A stretch of 64,000 bases of DNA from Pedobacter helvus (GCF_005925325.1 NZ_SRMP01000004.1:186001-250000); one strand, 5' to 3'; shown: positions 48,776 through 58,067, counted from the first letter of the stretch. Translations and numbers: made by a program. Notes: generated from the letters alone by a model not told the origin.

Positions 48776-50224
48776 CTAATCATCGTCCTCAACTTTGCCT
48801 GCAAATAAATCCTTACTAAAGTTTACTAAGAAAAGTTCTTTCTTCGCCCTAGTTACGGCAGTATACAGCCAGCGCATAAAATCAAGATCTACCATATCTT
48901 CGGTTAAAAAACCTTGATCTACAAATACGGCGTCCCATTGCCCGCCTTGTGCTTTATGACAAGTTACTGCGTAAGCAAATTTGATCTGTAAAGCATTGTA
49001 GTATGGATCTTGTTTGATGGCTTGCAAACGTTCTTTTTTATTGGTGATATGTTCATAATCTACCAGTAAACCTTCGTATAATTTCTTACTGGCCTCGTAA
49101 GGCAAATTCGGGCTTTCGATCTGCAATGTATCTAACAAAACCTTACAAGTGATTGCACCTACGTCTGGGAAATCTACCAGTTCCAACTGAACTTCTGCAA
49201 AACGAAAACCATAGCGTTCTTCTTCCCTTCGCACCCGAATAACTTTGGCCATATCGCCATTGGCAATAAAGGCGGTTTCATTATCGTCTGGCAGCCAAAA
49301 ATAATTGTTGCGCACAACCATGATATAATCTCCTCCACTCAATTCCTCATCCCGATAAAGCAATCTTGCTCTAATCTGGTTGTTATAAATATTTGCAGAT
49401 TTATTCGATCTACAAACCACCAGCGAACTCTCTAAACCATACTTACCGTAGGCATATTCCAGCCCTTCCACAAATTTTATCCCAGTCATCCTAAAGATAT
49501 CCTTATAGCCTTTCGTTATGAATTTAGGCCATTTGGCTTCATCTTCATATGCATTTATTAGCCTTCTTAACATAGTTGCATTGGCTAAAATACCTGATTT
49601 TTTCTCTTGTCGAACCACCTCCGTAAGCTCAACGCAAGTAACATCCAAGTGAAAATTACTGCTCAAATATGCCGGATTTAAAGCTGGACTATCTACGCTG
49701 CCAACTGGAGGAAGCTGAGCTGTATCACCAACAAAAAGCAAATAACAATTTTTTGGCGAGCCATCTGGTGCGGGTTGAAAAACAAATTCGAGCAAATCAC
49801 CTAAAAATGATGATCCATTTTGTGCGCTCCATTCGTCGGCAATCATGGAGGCTTCATCTACAATAAATACCGTATTTGTTGCCAAGTTGGGTGCTAGTTG
49901 AAAAACCATATCCATACTTACTGCACTCTTTTTTCTGTAGATTTTTTTATGGATAGTCAATGCTTTCTTTTGCGTGTAATTACTCATTACTTTAGCCGCC
50001 CTACCAGTTGGTGCTAACAAGGCAGATTTTAAGCCAAACTTAGGCAAAGCTTTCACCAAAGCCGCTACTGAAGTGGTTTTTCCAGTTCCTGCATATCCTT
50101 TGAGAACAAAACACGCTTCGTCGTTTGGCCGACTTAAAAAGCTCGCAGCCTCACTGCAAAAATGCAGCTGTTCTTTTGTTGGTGTAAAAGGGTATGATTG
50201 CGCAATTAAACTGGCTTTATCCAT
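48776..50224 (-). CDS. RecD/Dda-like superfamily 1 DNA helicase
   Basis: A 482-residue ATPase. Walker A is GYAGTGKTTS (about 43-52), motif II/Walker B is VFIVDEASMI (about 121-130), motif III is LLFVGDTAQLPPVG (about 162-175). Late motifs include AYAVTCHKAQGGQWDAVF and LYTAVTRAKKELFLV (about 450-470), giving the UvrD_C_2-type end. It is a stand-alone helicase, not part of a recBCD operon, similar to the phage T4 Dda type. Ends back to back with the LytTR gene. Confidence 0.92.
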   Translation of the reverse strand: MDKASLIAQSYPFTPTKEQLHFCSEAASFLSRPNDEACFVLKGYAGTGKTTSVAALVKALPKFGLKSALLAPTGRAAKVMSNYTQKKALTIHKKIYRKKSAVSMDMVFQLAPNLATNTVFIVDEASMIADEWSAQNGSSFLGDLLEFVFQPAPDGSPKNCYLLFVGDTAQLPPVGSVDSPALNPAYLSSNFHLDVTCVELTEVVRQEKKSGILANATMLRRLINAYEDEAKWPKFITKGYKDIFRMTGIKFVEGLEYAYGKYGLESSLVVCRSNKSANIYNNQIRARLLYRDEELSGGDYIMVVRNNYFWLPDDNETAFIANGDMAKVIRVRREEERYGFRFAEVQLELVDFPDVGAITCKVLLDTLQIESPNLPYEASKKLYEGLLVDYEHITNKKERLQAIKQDPYYNALQIKFAYAVTCHKAQGGQWDAVFVDQGFLTEDMVDLDFMRWLYTAVTRAKKELFLVNFSKDLFAGKVEDDD

Positions 50225-50277
50225 GCGGCAAAGATAGTCAACTCATCATTACCATAAGATTAATTGACCAAACACTT

Positions 50278-50799
50278 TTAATCCTGTTGCAGCACGTCTT
50301 TTAGCGAACCGTCTCCATTAACAGCTTCGGCCTTTTTGATTACCGTAAGCTCACCGTTTAACTCCATTACCACAGCTTTCACATCCTCAATACGTAACAT
50401 TCTAAATTCTCTTATTGCCGCATAAACTTCTTCTTTAGTCACTATCTCTTGCTTCATGTTTTTACTTAAAAAGTGTCCATTGTAATAAAGCAAGGTGGGT
50501 TTAGAGTTGATAATTTTTTCCACTGGTTTGAATTTCATTGCAATAAACGCCAAAAGGTACTGCAACCCAATGATGATGGCTAAAGCAATAGCGCCATCAA
50601 ACAATACTGTCTTTCCTAAAATCATAGAAGATAAAGTAGAGCCCAGAGTTACAGTTACAACAAAATCAAAGGCGGTTAACTTGGCCAAAGTTCGCTTACC
50701 AGAAATACGAATAAAAATAAAGGCAACCAAAAAAGATAGTATTGCACATATGGCGACATTCATACTACTTTGCCAGTCCTTAAACAATAACGTTTCCAT
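50278..50799 (-). CDS. DUF421 (YetF-type) membrane protein
   Basis: A 173-residue protein with three membrane helices (about 15-33, 40-62, 66-87) and a soluble C-terminal domain with LYYNGHFLSKNMKQE and EEVYAAIREFRMLRIEDVKAVVMELNGELTVI. The RISGKRTLAKL-FDFVVTVTLGS core is the DUF421 signature. The family is linked to spore or stress biology in Bacillus, but has no established activity. It opens the stress-like cluster in 50-64 kb. Confidence 0.9.
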   Translation of the reverse strand: METLLFKDWQSSMNVAICAILSFLVAFIFIRISGKRTLAKLTAFDFVVTVTLGSTLSSMILGKTVLFDGAIALAIIIGLQYLLAFIAMKFKPVEKIINSKPTLLYYNGHFLSKNMKQEIVTKEEVYAAIREFRMLRIEDVKAVVMELNGELTVIKKAEAVNGDGSLKDVLQQD

Positions 50800-50863
50800 A
50801 AGTATCTGTATTTAGATAAAGTGTGGGATAGAAAATACCTAACGAGAAAACATCAAGTATTTT

Positions 50864-51481
50864 CTAATCCGCTAATATTCCCTTAACCAATGATTTCCAT
50901 TGCGGATAAGACAAACCTAGCGTTGCAGCCCAACCTACCAACATATTGCGAATGTTATCTGTTGTACTTGTAGTGTATGTATTTGCTTGTTCATTCCTGC
51001 CATGTTCTTCGGCATAAATATGCTTGCCAATACGCTTAACTTGAAAAGTGGAAGTAGCTTGCTCAGTAAGAAAATGAGCAGTATCCTTGTTAGTGGATAG
51101 TGGGTTTGATGCCGGTCTTGCCCTTAAAGTAACCGCTTCCATCCCTACTTCTTGTTCTTCTATAACGGATTCTATATACACCCAGTCATAGCCATCACCG
51201 GTCGCAGAACCAGGTCCTGGGATATCGATCTGCAAATAGTCTCCTTCCTTTGCTAAACCTTCAATTGGATTGCCAAAAGCGTTAGTTAACTGGAAATTAG
51301 ATAGCTCGCTGCCCGCCAATAGCGACCATTGATTCACATTGAGCAAACGATATTTGGCCAATATAAAAAAATCTATGGCGGCGGCCTCATTTTCAAAGGT
51401 GCGCTTTTCTACTACATCCATTTGCTCACCAATTTCTTGTTTGGGAAGATGCTTGTCTGTAAATTCTTCTTTCCTGTCCAT
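50864..51481 (-). CDS. Hypothetical acidic cytoplasmic protein
   Basis: A 205-residue protein with no signal or membrane helix. The region about 85-115 (DYLQIDIPGPGSATGDGYDW then VYIESVIEEQE) looks beta-rich and is followed by VTLRARPASNPL. The C-terminal third (about 160-205) is helical, ending WAATLGLSYPQWKSLVKGIL. I do not recognise the family. It lies between a DUF421 and a DUF4142 gene, so stress linkage is likely by context. Confidence 0.65.
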   Translation of the reverse strand: MDRKEEFTDKHLPKQEIGEQMDVVEKRTFENEAAAIDFFILAKYRLLNVNQWSLLAGSELSNFQLTNAFGNPIEGLAKEGDYLQIDIPGPGSATGDGYDWVYIESVIEEQEVGMEAVTLRARPASNPLSTNKDTAHFLTEQATSTFQVKRIGKHIYAEEHGRNEQANTYTTSTTDNIRNMLVGWAATLGLSYPQWKSLVKGILAD

Positions 51482-51675
51482 CTTAACTTTTAGTTATTAA
51501 TCTTTAATCAAACTATGAAAGGAAAGGTTTCTAATAAAAAACAAAAGCAGTAGTTATCAGTGGTCATTCAAGTATTTAACATCACCATACTGTAGCTTAT
51601 ACCCGAAATAACTGTCTATTAAACCAAAGTAGAAACCTTGTGTTGGATATATAATTTCAACTCAAAAAAAGAACA

Positions 51676-52299
51676 ATGAAAAAGATACTATTATTTGTAA
51701 CGTCGATTGGTATTGTATTTACCGCCTGTAGGCAAAATCCTAATCCATCAAGCCAAAACGACTTAGATCAAATTAAAACGGAAAAGTTAGATACGGCATT
51801 AACGGATGGTAAAGTCAACACTTTTGCTACCAATGCCGCTATAGGCAGCATGATGGAAATTGAGAGTAGTGCATTAATGATTAAGCGCACAGAAAATAGA
51901 GATATTCAAAATTTAGCTACGATTATGGTTAAAGACCATACTGTGGCTCAAAAAGAGTTAAAGACAATTGCCGAGAACGGAAAAATCAGTTTGCCGCAGT
52001 CGCTACCAAACGAAAAACAGGCAATATTGGTTAAGTTAGATTCTTTAAAAGAAGATGAACGAAACCATTATTATGCTGAACTGATGGTTAAAGAGCACGA
52101 AGAGGCGGTTAAATTATTTAAAAATGCCAGTAATAGTGAAGCTGATACTAAATTAGCTCAATTCGCGAAAAGTAAGTTACCTACTTTAGAACATCATCTG
52201 ATGGAAGCTAAAAACGTGTTAAAAATTATGCAAGCAATTCGAGGAGATAAAGGAGACTATCCACTTAAAATTAGCAAAGACAGAGCAAACAATCCTTAA
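51676..52299 (+). CDS. DUF4142 lipoprotein, second paralogue
   Basis: The 207 residues carry a lipoprotein signal ending FTAC (Cys17), then the DUF4142 pattern (NAAIGSMMEIESSALMIKRT, IMVKDHTVAQKELKTIA, KEHEEAVKLFKNASN), a helical bundle. It resembles the protein at 3926-4561 in build but is diverged. It converges on the Tat-SDR gene and a bidirectional terminator separates them. Confidence 0.88.
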   Translation: MKKILLFVTSIGIVFTACRQNPNPSSQNDLDQIKTEKLDTALTDGKVNTFATNAAIGSMMEIESSALMIKRTENRDIQNLATIMVKDHTVAQKELKTIAENGKISLPQSLPNEKQAILVKLDSLKEDERNHYYAELMVKEHEEAVKLFKNASNSEADTKLAQFAKSKLPTLEHHLMEAKNVLKIMQAIRGDKGDYPLKISKDRANNP

Positions 52300-52313
52300 G
52301 ATGATTATTGCAT

Positions 52314-52352
52314 AAAACAGTCGAAGTTGAGAAATTCAGCTTCGACTGTTTT
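52314..52352. terminator. Bidirectional terminator between DUF4142 and Tat-SDR genes
   Basis: AAAACAGTCGAAGTTGA pairs with TCAGCTTCGACTGTTTT (17 bp, one G-U). A and T tracts lie on both sides, so it can act for both convergent genes. Confidence 0.85.
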
Positions 52353-52386
52353 ACTGTTACATGAACACATAGCTACTACATAGTGG

Positions 52387-53382
52387 TTAGTGTTGCCCTC
52401 CACCGCCGGCAGCTCCATAGATTTGCCCGGTTGCATAACTTGCATCTGCAGCGGCTAACTGCACATAAATAGAAGCTAGCTCTGCGGGCTGCCCTGGCCT
52501 ACCCATTGGTGTATCACCGCCAAAATTTTTTAGTTTTTCTTGCGTAGCACCGCCACTTACCTGCAAAGGTGTCCAAATAGGTCCAGGTGCCACGCCATTT
52601 ACGCGAATACCTTTTGGGCCTAATTGCTTGGCTAAAGATCGAATGTAACTTGTAGTTGCAGCTTTAGTTTGAGCGTAGTCATACAAATCTTCGGAAGGAT
52701 CGGTAGCTTGTACCGATGTGGTGCCAATGATTACCGCACCCGGTTTTAAATGAGGTAAAGCAGCTTTGATGGTCCAGAACGGTGCATAGATATTTGTTTT
52801 CATAGTCGCGTCGAACTCTTCGCTAGGCAAATCCAATACCGAAGGGTAAGTCTGCTGTCTGGCAGCATTATTAACTAAAATATCCAAACCACCCAATTCT
52901 GTAACCGCACTAGCAATAAGTTGCTGGCAAAAAGCCTCGGTTCTTAAATCACCTGGAATTGCTACTGCCTTGCGTCCAGCAGCTTTAATTAAAGCAATTA
53001 CTTCTTTAGCATCTTCTTCCTCGTTTGGAAGATAGTTAATGGCAACATCTGCCCCTTCTCGAGCATAGGCAATTGCGGCTGCTCTTCCCATTCCAGAGTC
53101 GCCGCCAGTGATCAAAGCCTTTCTACCTGTTAATCTTCCAGATCCTTTGTAGCTTTCCTCTCCGTGATCGGGACGAGGATCCATTTTTGATGCCAAACCC
53201 GGCCAAGCTTGTTTCTGTGCTTTAAATGGTGGTTTTGGATATTTCCCTCTAGGATCTTCTAACACTCCTGCTTTATCTGTAATGGTGATGTTCGCAAATA
53301 ACGGTGGCATACCAATGGAAAGCATTCCTGCGCCCAAACCACCTACCATGGTTCTTCTGGTAATTTTTTTGTTGATCTTCAT
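52387..53382 (-). CDS. Short-chain dehydrogenase with twin-arginine signal
   Basis: A 331-residue SDR. The N-terminus KKITRRTMVGGLGAG is a twin-arginine signal, so this enzyme is probably folded and exported. The Rossmann motif is ALITGGDSGMGRAAAI (about 88-103), NNA is LVNNAARQ and the catalytic Y-x3-K is YAQTKAA with Ser in TTSVQAT. Most relatives (YghA/glucose-1-dehydrogenase-like) act in the cytosol. An exported NAD(P) enzyme without a cofactor supply would be odd, so the signal's reality matters. Confidence 0.9.
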   Translation of the reverse strand: MKINKKITRRTMVGGLGAGMLSIGMPPLFANITITDKAGVLEDPRGKYPKPPFKAQKQAWPGLASKMDPRPDHGEESYKGSGRLTGRKALITGGDSGMGRAAAIAYAREGADVAINYLPNEEEDAKEVIALIKAAGRKAVAIPGDLRTEAFCQQLIASAVTELGGLDILVNNAARQQTYPSVLDLPSEEFDATMKTNIYAPFWTIKAALPHLKPGAVIIGTTSVQATDPSEDLYDYAQTKAATTSYIRSLAKQLGPKGIRVNGVAPGPIWTPLQVSGGATQEKLKNFGGDTPMGRPGQPAELASIYVQLAAADASYATGQIYGAAGGGGQH

Positions 53383-53400
53383 TTGATTTTCTAATAGTTA

Positions 53401-53435
53401 AAAACTAAAAACCAGATCCAACATGATGGATCTGG
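53401..53435 (-). terminator. Terminator of the acidic protein gene
   Basis: On the minus strand CCAGATCC pairs with GGATCTGG and is followed by a T-rich tract (complement of AAAACTAAAAA). It lies 13 bp after the stop at 53448. Confidence 0.75.
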
Positions 53436-53447
53436 CTTCAATTCTTT

Positions 53448-53798
53448 TTAAATCATTGTCTGGTTGCGTACTTCATCGTCATCATCAGCTAACCCAGTGC
53501 CGTTTTCATCGCGATCGTAAGAGCTATCGCCTACCTCATCTTGGTCATAGTTGTCGGTTAAGCCATTTTCTTCAGTGTCGTCATCAAATTCATCACCCTC
53601 TTCATCTTCCACAATACCACTTTCAATGTTTTCTTCCTCGTCGCTCATTGTGTCCTCATCAGACCAATCCTCTTGCTGATCATTACTTTCATCTAATGTA
53701 CCTCCAGTATTACCACTTGCAGGCTGTCCACTTTGGTTTTGATTTTGCTGAGTCGAGCCTTGCCCGCCTTCTAGTTGCTCGTTTTCTTGATAGTTCAT
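53448..53798 (-). CDS. Highly acidic, disordered small protein
   Basis: The 116 residues are almost free of hydrophobic clusters and about 40 percent Asp and Glu by eye, with Gln- and Gly-rich N-terminal patches (QGSTQQNQNQSGQPASGN) and DEE/EDE runs. No signal, no Cys. It looks intrinsically disordered. A similar acidic protein follows upstream at 53929-54195. Such proteins accompany desiccation or osmotic stress genes, but the function here is unknown. Confidence 0.7.
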   Translation of the reverse strand: MNYQENEQLEGGQGSTQQNQNQSGQPASGNTGGTLDESNDQQEDWSDEDTMSDEEENIESGIVEDEEGDEFDDDTEENGLTDNYDQDEVGDSSYDRDENGTGLADDDDEVRNQTMI

Positions 53799-53928
53799 TT
53801 TAAAATTGTTTTAAGTTTTAGAGTTATCCCTATCACACAAGGACTAAAGCCAGCAAATGTTTTTACCAGCTCAAAAAAGCGTATTCTGTCGACTTTATAA
53901 AGTAGATATACGTAGGCAGATGAATGAC

Positions 53929-54195
53929 TTAACCCATGCTTTCGTCAATATCAAAAGATGTTGGCTCTTGTCCTTCAACATCATTATGATCTGGGTTTAG
54001 CTTTGGAATATCGCTTTCATCAGCATTAGTTGCGTCCTGCTCGTCATCGTTCCATTTTTCAGCTGTGCTACCTTGGTCTGAAAAGCCATCATTTGGGCTT
54101 TGTGGTTTATCGTTTGCAACATTGGTACCATCGTCATTACCGTTGTTCTGTGGATCTCTTGGATCGTTTTCGTGTTGTGGTGTTTGAATTTCCAT
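53929..54195 (-). CDS. Small acidic Asn/Asp-rich protein
   Basis: I start it at the ATG at 54195 (MEIQTPQHENDPRDPQNN), giving 88 residues; an upstream in-frame start at 54219 would add MILLKFDI, unlike the polar rest. It is rich in Asn, Asp, Pro and Gln with no hydrophobic core, as for the neighbour at 53448. Both seem related in composition and not clearly in sequence. Family unknown. Confidence 0.65.
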   Translation of the reverse strand: MEIQTPQHENDPRDPQNNGNDDGTNVANDKPQSPNDGFSDQGSTAEKWNDDEQDATNADESDIPKLNPDHNDVEGQEPTSFDIDESMG

Positions 54196-54393
54196 TATAT
54201 CAAATTTTAGTAAAATCAAACTGCTGCAAAGGGTGTGCCTCGCAATAACAGGTTTGCAAGTCCTTTAAACCTATGTTTTATTTTAAATGCCAATAACGCA
54301 ACATACGTTAACAAGTTTAGGTATTTCACCTTGTTAAAGAGGTATTAGTTACCAAACTATCCCTGTAAAGCTGTGGTTTTTAATGAACAAAAA

Positions 54394-55155
54394 ATGATGA
54401 TTATGGAAAAATTATTTGATATCGAGAGAATAGCTGGTAAGCGGGTGCTTATTACGGGCGGCACTACAGGCATAGGAAGGGCATTGGCCATTAGACTGGC
54501 CGAACTTAGCGCTAATGTGGTTATTGTAGGCAGGCATCAACAGGCTATTGAAGAAACTTTAGAAGCTATTGGCCACCAAGATACTCATACGCAGATACTA
54601 GGCGTAGCTGCAGACATGTCATTGCAAGAAGACATCGAGAAAGTATTCAATACAGTAAAAGAAGAATTGGGAGGTTTGGATGTGCTCATTAACAATGCCG
54701 CATTGGCTTATGGCAGTATTACCGAAGGCGAATATAAAGATTGGGATTACATTGTGAAAACCAATCTGATGGGCTATGTTGCTTGCAGTCATTACGGGCT
54801 GAAAGAGATGTTGGCTCAAAATAAAGGTAACTTGATCTTAATTGGCTCAATGAGCGCCGATGCTCGCGAAGAAGGCAGTTCACTTTACGTAGCTACCAAA
54901 TCTGCAATTCAAGGTTTTGCTGAATCGATTAGAAAGGAAGTTAATCCTAAAGGTGTAAATGTGACTTTGATTGAACCAGGTGCGGTAGATACCGATATGC
55001 AAGAACAGCCGCAAGAGGAAAAAGAGCAGAAAATAGCCGCAATGGAAATGTTAATGGCTGACGACATTGCGCAGAGTGTCATCTATGTACTCACGCAAAG
55101 CGAAAGAACTTCCATCGTAGACTTAAAAATTAAACCTTTAAAACAGATCATATGA
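54394..55155 (+). CDS. Cytosolic short-chain dehydrogenase
   Basis: A roughly 253-residue SDR begun at ATG 54394 (a GTG at 54373 is possible). The cofactor motif is LITGGTTGIGRALAI, then VLINNAALAYG and the catalytic Ser in LIGSMSA and Y-x3-K in YVATKSA. The C-terminal end has a VIYVLTQSERTSIVDLKI pattern typical of the classical SDR group with broad substrates. It overlaps the next gene by 4 bp (ATGA), so product and neighbour are likely linked. Confidence 0.92.
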   Translation: MMIMEKLFDIERIAGKRVLITGGTTGIGRALAIRLAELSANVVIVGRHQQAIEETLEAIGHQDTHTQILGVAADMSLQEDIEKVFNTVKEELGGLDVLINNAALAYGSITEGEYKDWDYIVKTNLMGYVACSHYGLKEMLAQNKGNLILIGSMSADAREEGSSLYVATKSAIQGFAESIRKEVNPKGVNVTLIEPGAVDTDMQEQPQEEKEQKIAAMEMLMADDIAQSVIYVLTQSERTSIVDLKIKPLKQII

Positions 55156-57350
55156 CCACCGCTTTATCCGCGTGGGCGGTACAAGCTGTTGGCGAGCTGC
55201 CCACACTAAAAACCATCGTACTTACCCAAAACAAGGACTTTAATCTCGAAGTTAGATTAGGGAAGCATGCTTTATGGCTAATATACCACTGGCCCAACGG
55301 GATAAAAAGCACATTTAGCACCTTTTATTCTGCCGTAGGTGAATTGATACAAAACGAAATGCGGCATGAGAAAGGTAAAACGTTCTTCACTTTAAGCTCT
55401 GCTGAGGCTACTTACCAGGTAGAAATCATACAACCAAGTACTGAGGAGCCCTTATTGAGATGGACCACCACCCTGATTAGTAAAGTTCCATTGTTAATTC
55501 CTTTTTCTCCAAAAGATATTATCAATTTTACTTCAGATTGGCAACCCTTAGCTACAGGACAAGTATACACACATCAGGTAGGTAACCGTTCCGGAATATT
55601 ATTTTATGGCCTGAACAAACCTGCTACTGGCAGTGTGTTCTACTTCCAAAATTTAAGTTCGCTCAATACCTACTTCGAAGATACTGAAACTGCAGGTAGC
55701 GATTTGGTAGGGGGCAATTGGCCAGAAATTGGGTTTTCTTTGCCATCAACAGGTACACAACCTTTAACACCTAACCAACCTTATATAATTTCGGATGCAA
55801 TTGTGTCATTCTCTACCGATACCCTTAAAACAGATCGCGACGTTTGTGAGCATTATTTAACACAGTTAGCCAAAATTTACCCGGCCATTAAAAAAGAAGA
55901 ACCTAGCTACCATAACTGGCTAGATATTGTGAACAAAGGTTTAACTGGATTGGCTAACCATTCCGGTTGTTGGACATTTGCCGATGGACATCATTACCTC
56001 AATGCCTACGTGAGCGATTATGATACGCCATCAGAAATTATGGTACAATTGGCCGTATTGTTACCATTGATAGAATATAAAGAATGGAGTGGCGATAAGA
56101 GCAATGAAATGATCGAAAAACTGAAAGCTGGCCTACCTGCTTTCTATAAAAAAGACATGGGTACCATCGTAAGATGGTTACCAAAACTAGAGAAACAGCT
56201 AGATCACTCGGAGGAACAGAAAAAGCCCAATGTAATGGATTCTTGGTACCTCTACCACCCCTTAATGAATTTAGCAAGGTTAGCTAAAAAAGGCGACAAC
56301 GATGCCATGGATTTATTAATGAAATCGATAGATTTTGCCATTAACGTGGCCAAAACTTTTGATTACCAATGGCCAGTGTTCTATCAGATGGAAACCCTGA
56401 AGGTAATTAAAGCCGAAACTGCCGAAGGTGAAGGCGGCGAACTTGATGTGCCGGGTTCTTACGCAGATTTGATGCTCAAGATGTGGGAGATCAGCAAAGA
56501 AAGGAAATACCTTACGGAAGCCAAAAGAGCAGTAAAAAAATTGGAAGGCCTCGGTTTTTCTAGCTTTTATCAGGCTAATAATACGGCCTACGGTGCGGTG
56601 GCTTTACTTAAATTATTTAAAGAAACTAACGACCAAAAATACCTGAAGATGAGCTATGTAAGCTTAGCTGGAATTTTTAATAATGTTCAGCTTTGGGAAA
56701 TGAATTATGGCCTCGGTAAAAACTTCAGTACTTTTTTTTCCGTTTTTCCATTGAAGGATGCACCATACACCGCCGCTTACGAAGAACAAGAAGTTTACTC
56801 TGCATTAAATGAGTATCTGATGGAAGCCCAAGGTGTGGACATTTTGCCTGCAGTGAGGTTGCTCATTGCCGAATTCATAAAATACATCCCCTCTCGCCTC
56901 CAAGCTTATTACCCACCCTTATTGCCTAAGGAGATGTTAAGCGAAGAACCTAGAACGGGAGAAATTGATCCGAACTTATGGGTAGCAATAGAAGACTTGC
57001 AAGATGGTAGAGAGCCATCTGGACAGGTTGGACAAGAGGTATATGGTGCAGGTGTGGCCTTCGGCATCGTTCCACGGCAGTACTTTAAACTAAATGCGGA
57101 TCTCACCGTTTTTATCGGCTACCCTGTAGAGAGCTGCAAGAAGAAAGGCTCAAGCGCTGAATTTAAAATAGGTGGTGATGAACGATTAAGCTGTAACGTA
57201 GTCATCGAAGTCAACAGCCAGAACAATTACAATTTTACAGCAACTACGGCCAGTGGCGAACGGTTGGAAATCGTTGCTGCTAATCGTAAGCAGGCGTTTA
57301 AGGTTTATGGAAATCAGCGTTTCGTTTTTAGGTGGAGCAAAAGCAAGTAA
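55152..57350 (+). CDS. Large hypothetical protein, probable helical-toroid fold
   Basis: A 732-residue cytosolic protein with no signal peptide. The N-terminal about 230 residues look beta-rich. The middle and C-terminal part has repeated helix pairs typical of alpha/alpha toroids (LARLAKKGDNDAMDLLMKSIDF, YADLMLKMWEISKERKYLTE, AYGAVALLKLFKETNDQKYL, YEEQEVYSALNEYLMEA), followed by a small beta domain at the end (about 650-730). This resembles six-hairpin glycosidases but no catalytic residues can be named. It is translationally coupled to an SDR. Function unknown; carbohydrate or lipid-linked sugar work is possible. Confidence 0.7.
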   Translation: MTTALSAWAVQAVGELPTLKTIVLTQNKDFNLEVRLGKHALWLIYHWPNGIKSTFSTFYSAVGELIQNEMRHEKGKTFFTLSSAEATYQVEIIQPSTEEPLLRWTTTLISKVPLLIPFSPKDIINFTSDWQPLATGQVYTHQVGNRSGILFYGLNKPATGSVFYFQNLSSLNTYFEDTETAGSDLVGGNWPEIGFSLPSTGTQPLTPNQPYIISDAIVSFSTDTLKTDRDVCEHYLTQLAKIYPAIKKEEPSYHNWLDIVNKGLTGLANHSGCWTFADGHHYLNAYVSDYDTPSEIMVQLAVLLPLIEYKEWSGDKSNEMIEKLKAGLPAFYKKDMGTIVRWLPKLEKQLDHSEEQKKPNVMDSWYLYHPLMNLARLAKKGDNDAMDLLMKSIDFAINVAKTFDYQWPVFYQMETLKVIKAETAEGEGGELDVPGSYADLMLKMWEISKERKYLTEAKRAVKKLEGLGFSSFYQANNTAYGAVALLKLFKETNDQKYLKMSYVSLAGIFNNVQLWEMNYGLGKNFSTFFSVFPLKDAPYTAAYEEQEVYSALNEYLMEAQGVDILPAVRLLIAEFIKYIPSRLQAYYPPLLPKEMLSEEPRTGEIDPNLWVAIEDLQDGREPSGQVGQEVYGAGVAFGIVPRQYFKLNADLTVFIGYPVESCKKKGSSAEFKIGGDERLSCNVVIEVNSQNNYNFTATTASGERLEIVAANRKQAFKVYGNQRFVFRWSKSK

Positions 57351-57488
57351 AATACGCAACACAATAGAGGTATAAAATCAGCAAGGCCGTACCTAACTAC
57401 GGGATTTTCGCAATCTATAAACAATTGGGTGGTAGCATCGCTTTTTAAAGAACAATTTAATCATTACCAAAAGACAAAATTTAACAAG

Positions 57489-57998
57489 ATGAAAAAGCAA
57501 AACACAGAAAATATGCCTAATGGGCATTTACATGAACTTTTTGTAGACGAATTAAAAGATATTCTAGGTGCAGAAAAACAGCTATTAAAGGGCTTGAAGA
57601 AAATGGCCGATAGTGCCACTAGTTCTACTTTAAAAGAAGCTTTTACTGCTCATCGTGTAGAAACGGAAGAACAAATTGAGCGTTTGAAACAGGTCTTCTC
57701 AAGCTTAGGAATAGCCGCTAGAGCTAAAAAATGTAAAGCAATGGAAGGTTTGTTAGAAGAGGCTGAAGAAATTATTGAAGAGTTTGAAGGCGATCCAGCC
57801 TTAGATGCTGCATTGATTTCGGCCGCACAAAAAGTAGAACACTACGAAATTGCCAGCTACGGTTGTTTAGTAACTTATGCTTCTTTAATGGAACACACCG
57901 AAGCACAAGAATTGTTAGAAATGACCTTGGCACAAGAAAAAGAAACAGATGTAAAATTAACGGACATCGCGATGTCTGAAGCAAATGTATCTGCATAA
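57489..57998 (+). CDS. DUF892 (YciE/YciF-like) ferritin-like protein
   Basis: I start it at the ATG 57489 (MKKQNTENMPNGHLHELFVD), giving 169 residues; a GTG at 57429 would add 20 unlike residues. The DUF892 pattern is clear: LHELFVDELKDILGAEKQLLKGLKKMA, then RVETEEQIERLKQVFSSLG, EGLLEEAEEIIEEFEG and LISAAQKVEHYEIASYG with the ferritin-type Glu/His residues. These are stress proteins of probable diiron four-helix bundle fold. It ends at a terminator. A weaker relative is at 62779. Confidence 0.92.
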   Translation: MKKQNTENMPNGHLHELFVDELKDILGAEKQLLKGLKKMADSATSSTLKEAFTAHRVETEEQIERLKQVFSSLGIAARAKKCKAMEGLLEEAEEIIEEFEGDPALDAALISAAQKVEHYEIASYGCLVTYASLMEHTEAQELLEMTLAQEKETDVKLTDIAMSEANVSA

Positions 57999-58005
57999 TA
58001 CCTTA

Positions 58006-58037
58006 AACGCAGCCTCAGTAATAAGGCTGCGTTTTTT
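58006..58037 (+). terminator. Rho-independent terminator after DUF892
   Basis: AAACGCAGCCT pairs with AGGCTGCGTTT and is followed by TTTTT. It lies before the FAD-Rieske gene, so that gene needs its own promoter or read-through. Confidence 0.88.
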
Positions 58038-58067
58038 AAATCCTTGATTGATCAAATACCTAAACAC

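Noticed and set aside
53423..53803. 126-codon plus-strand ORF opposite the acidic protein
   Set aside because: Its His/Leu/Arg-rich content is the expected antisense reading of acidic codons; the minus frame has a fitting start and a terminator.
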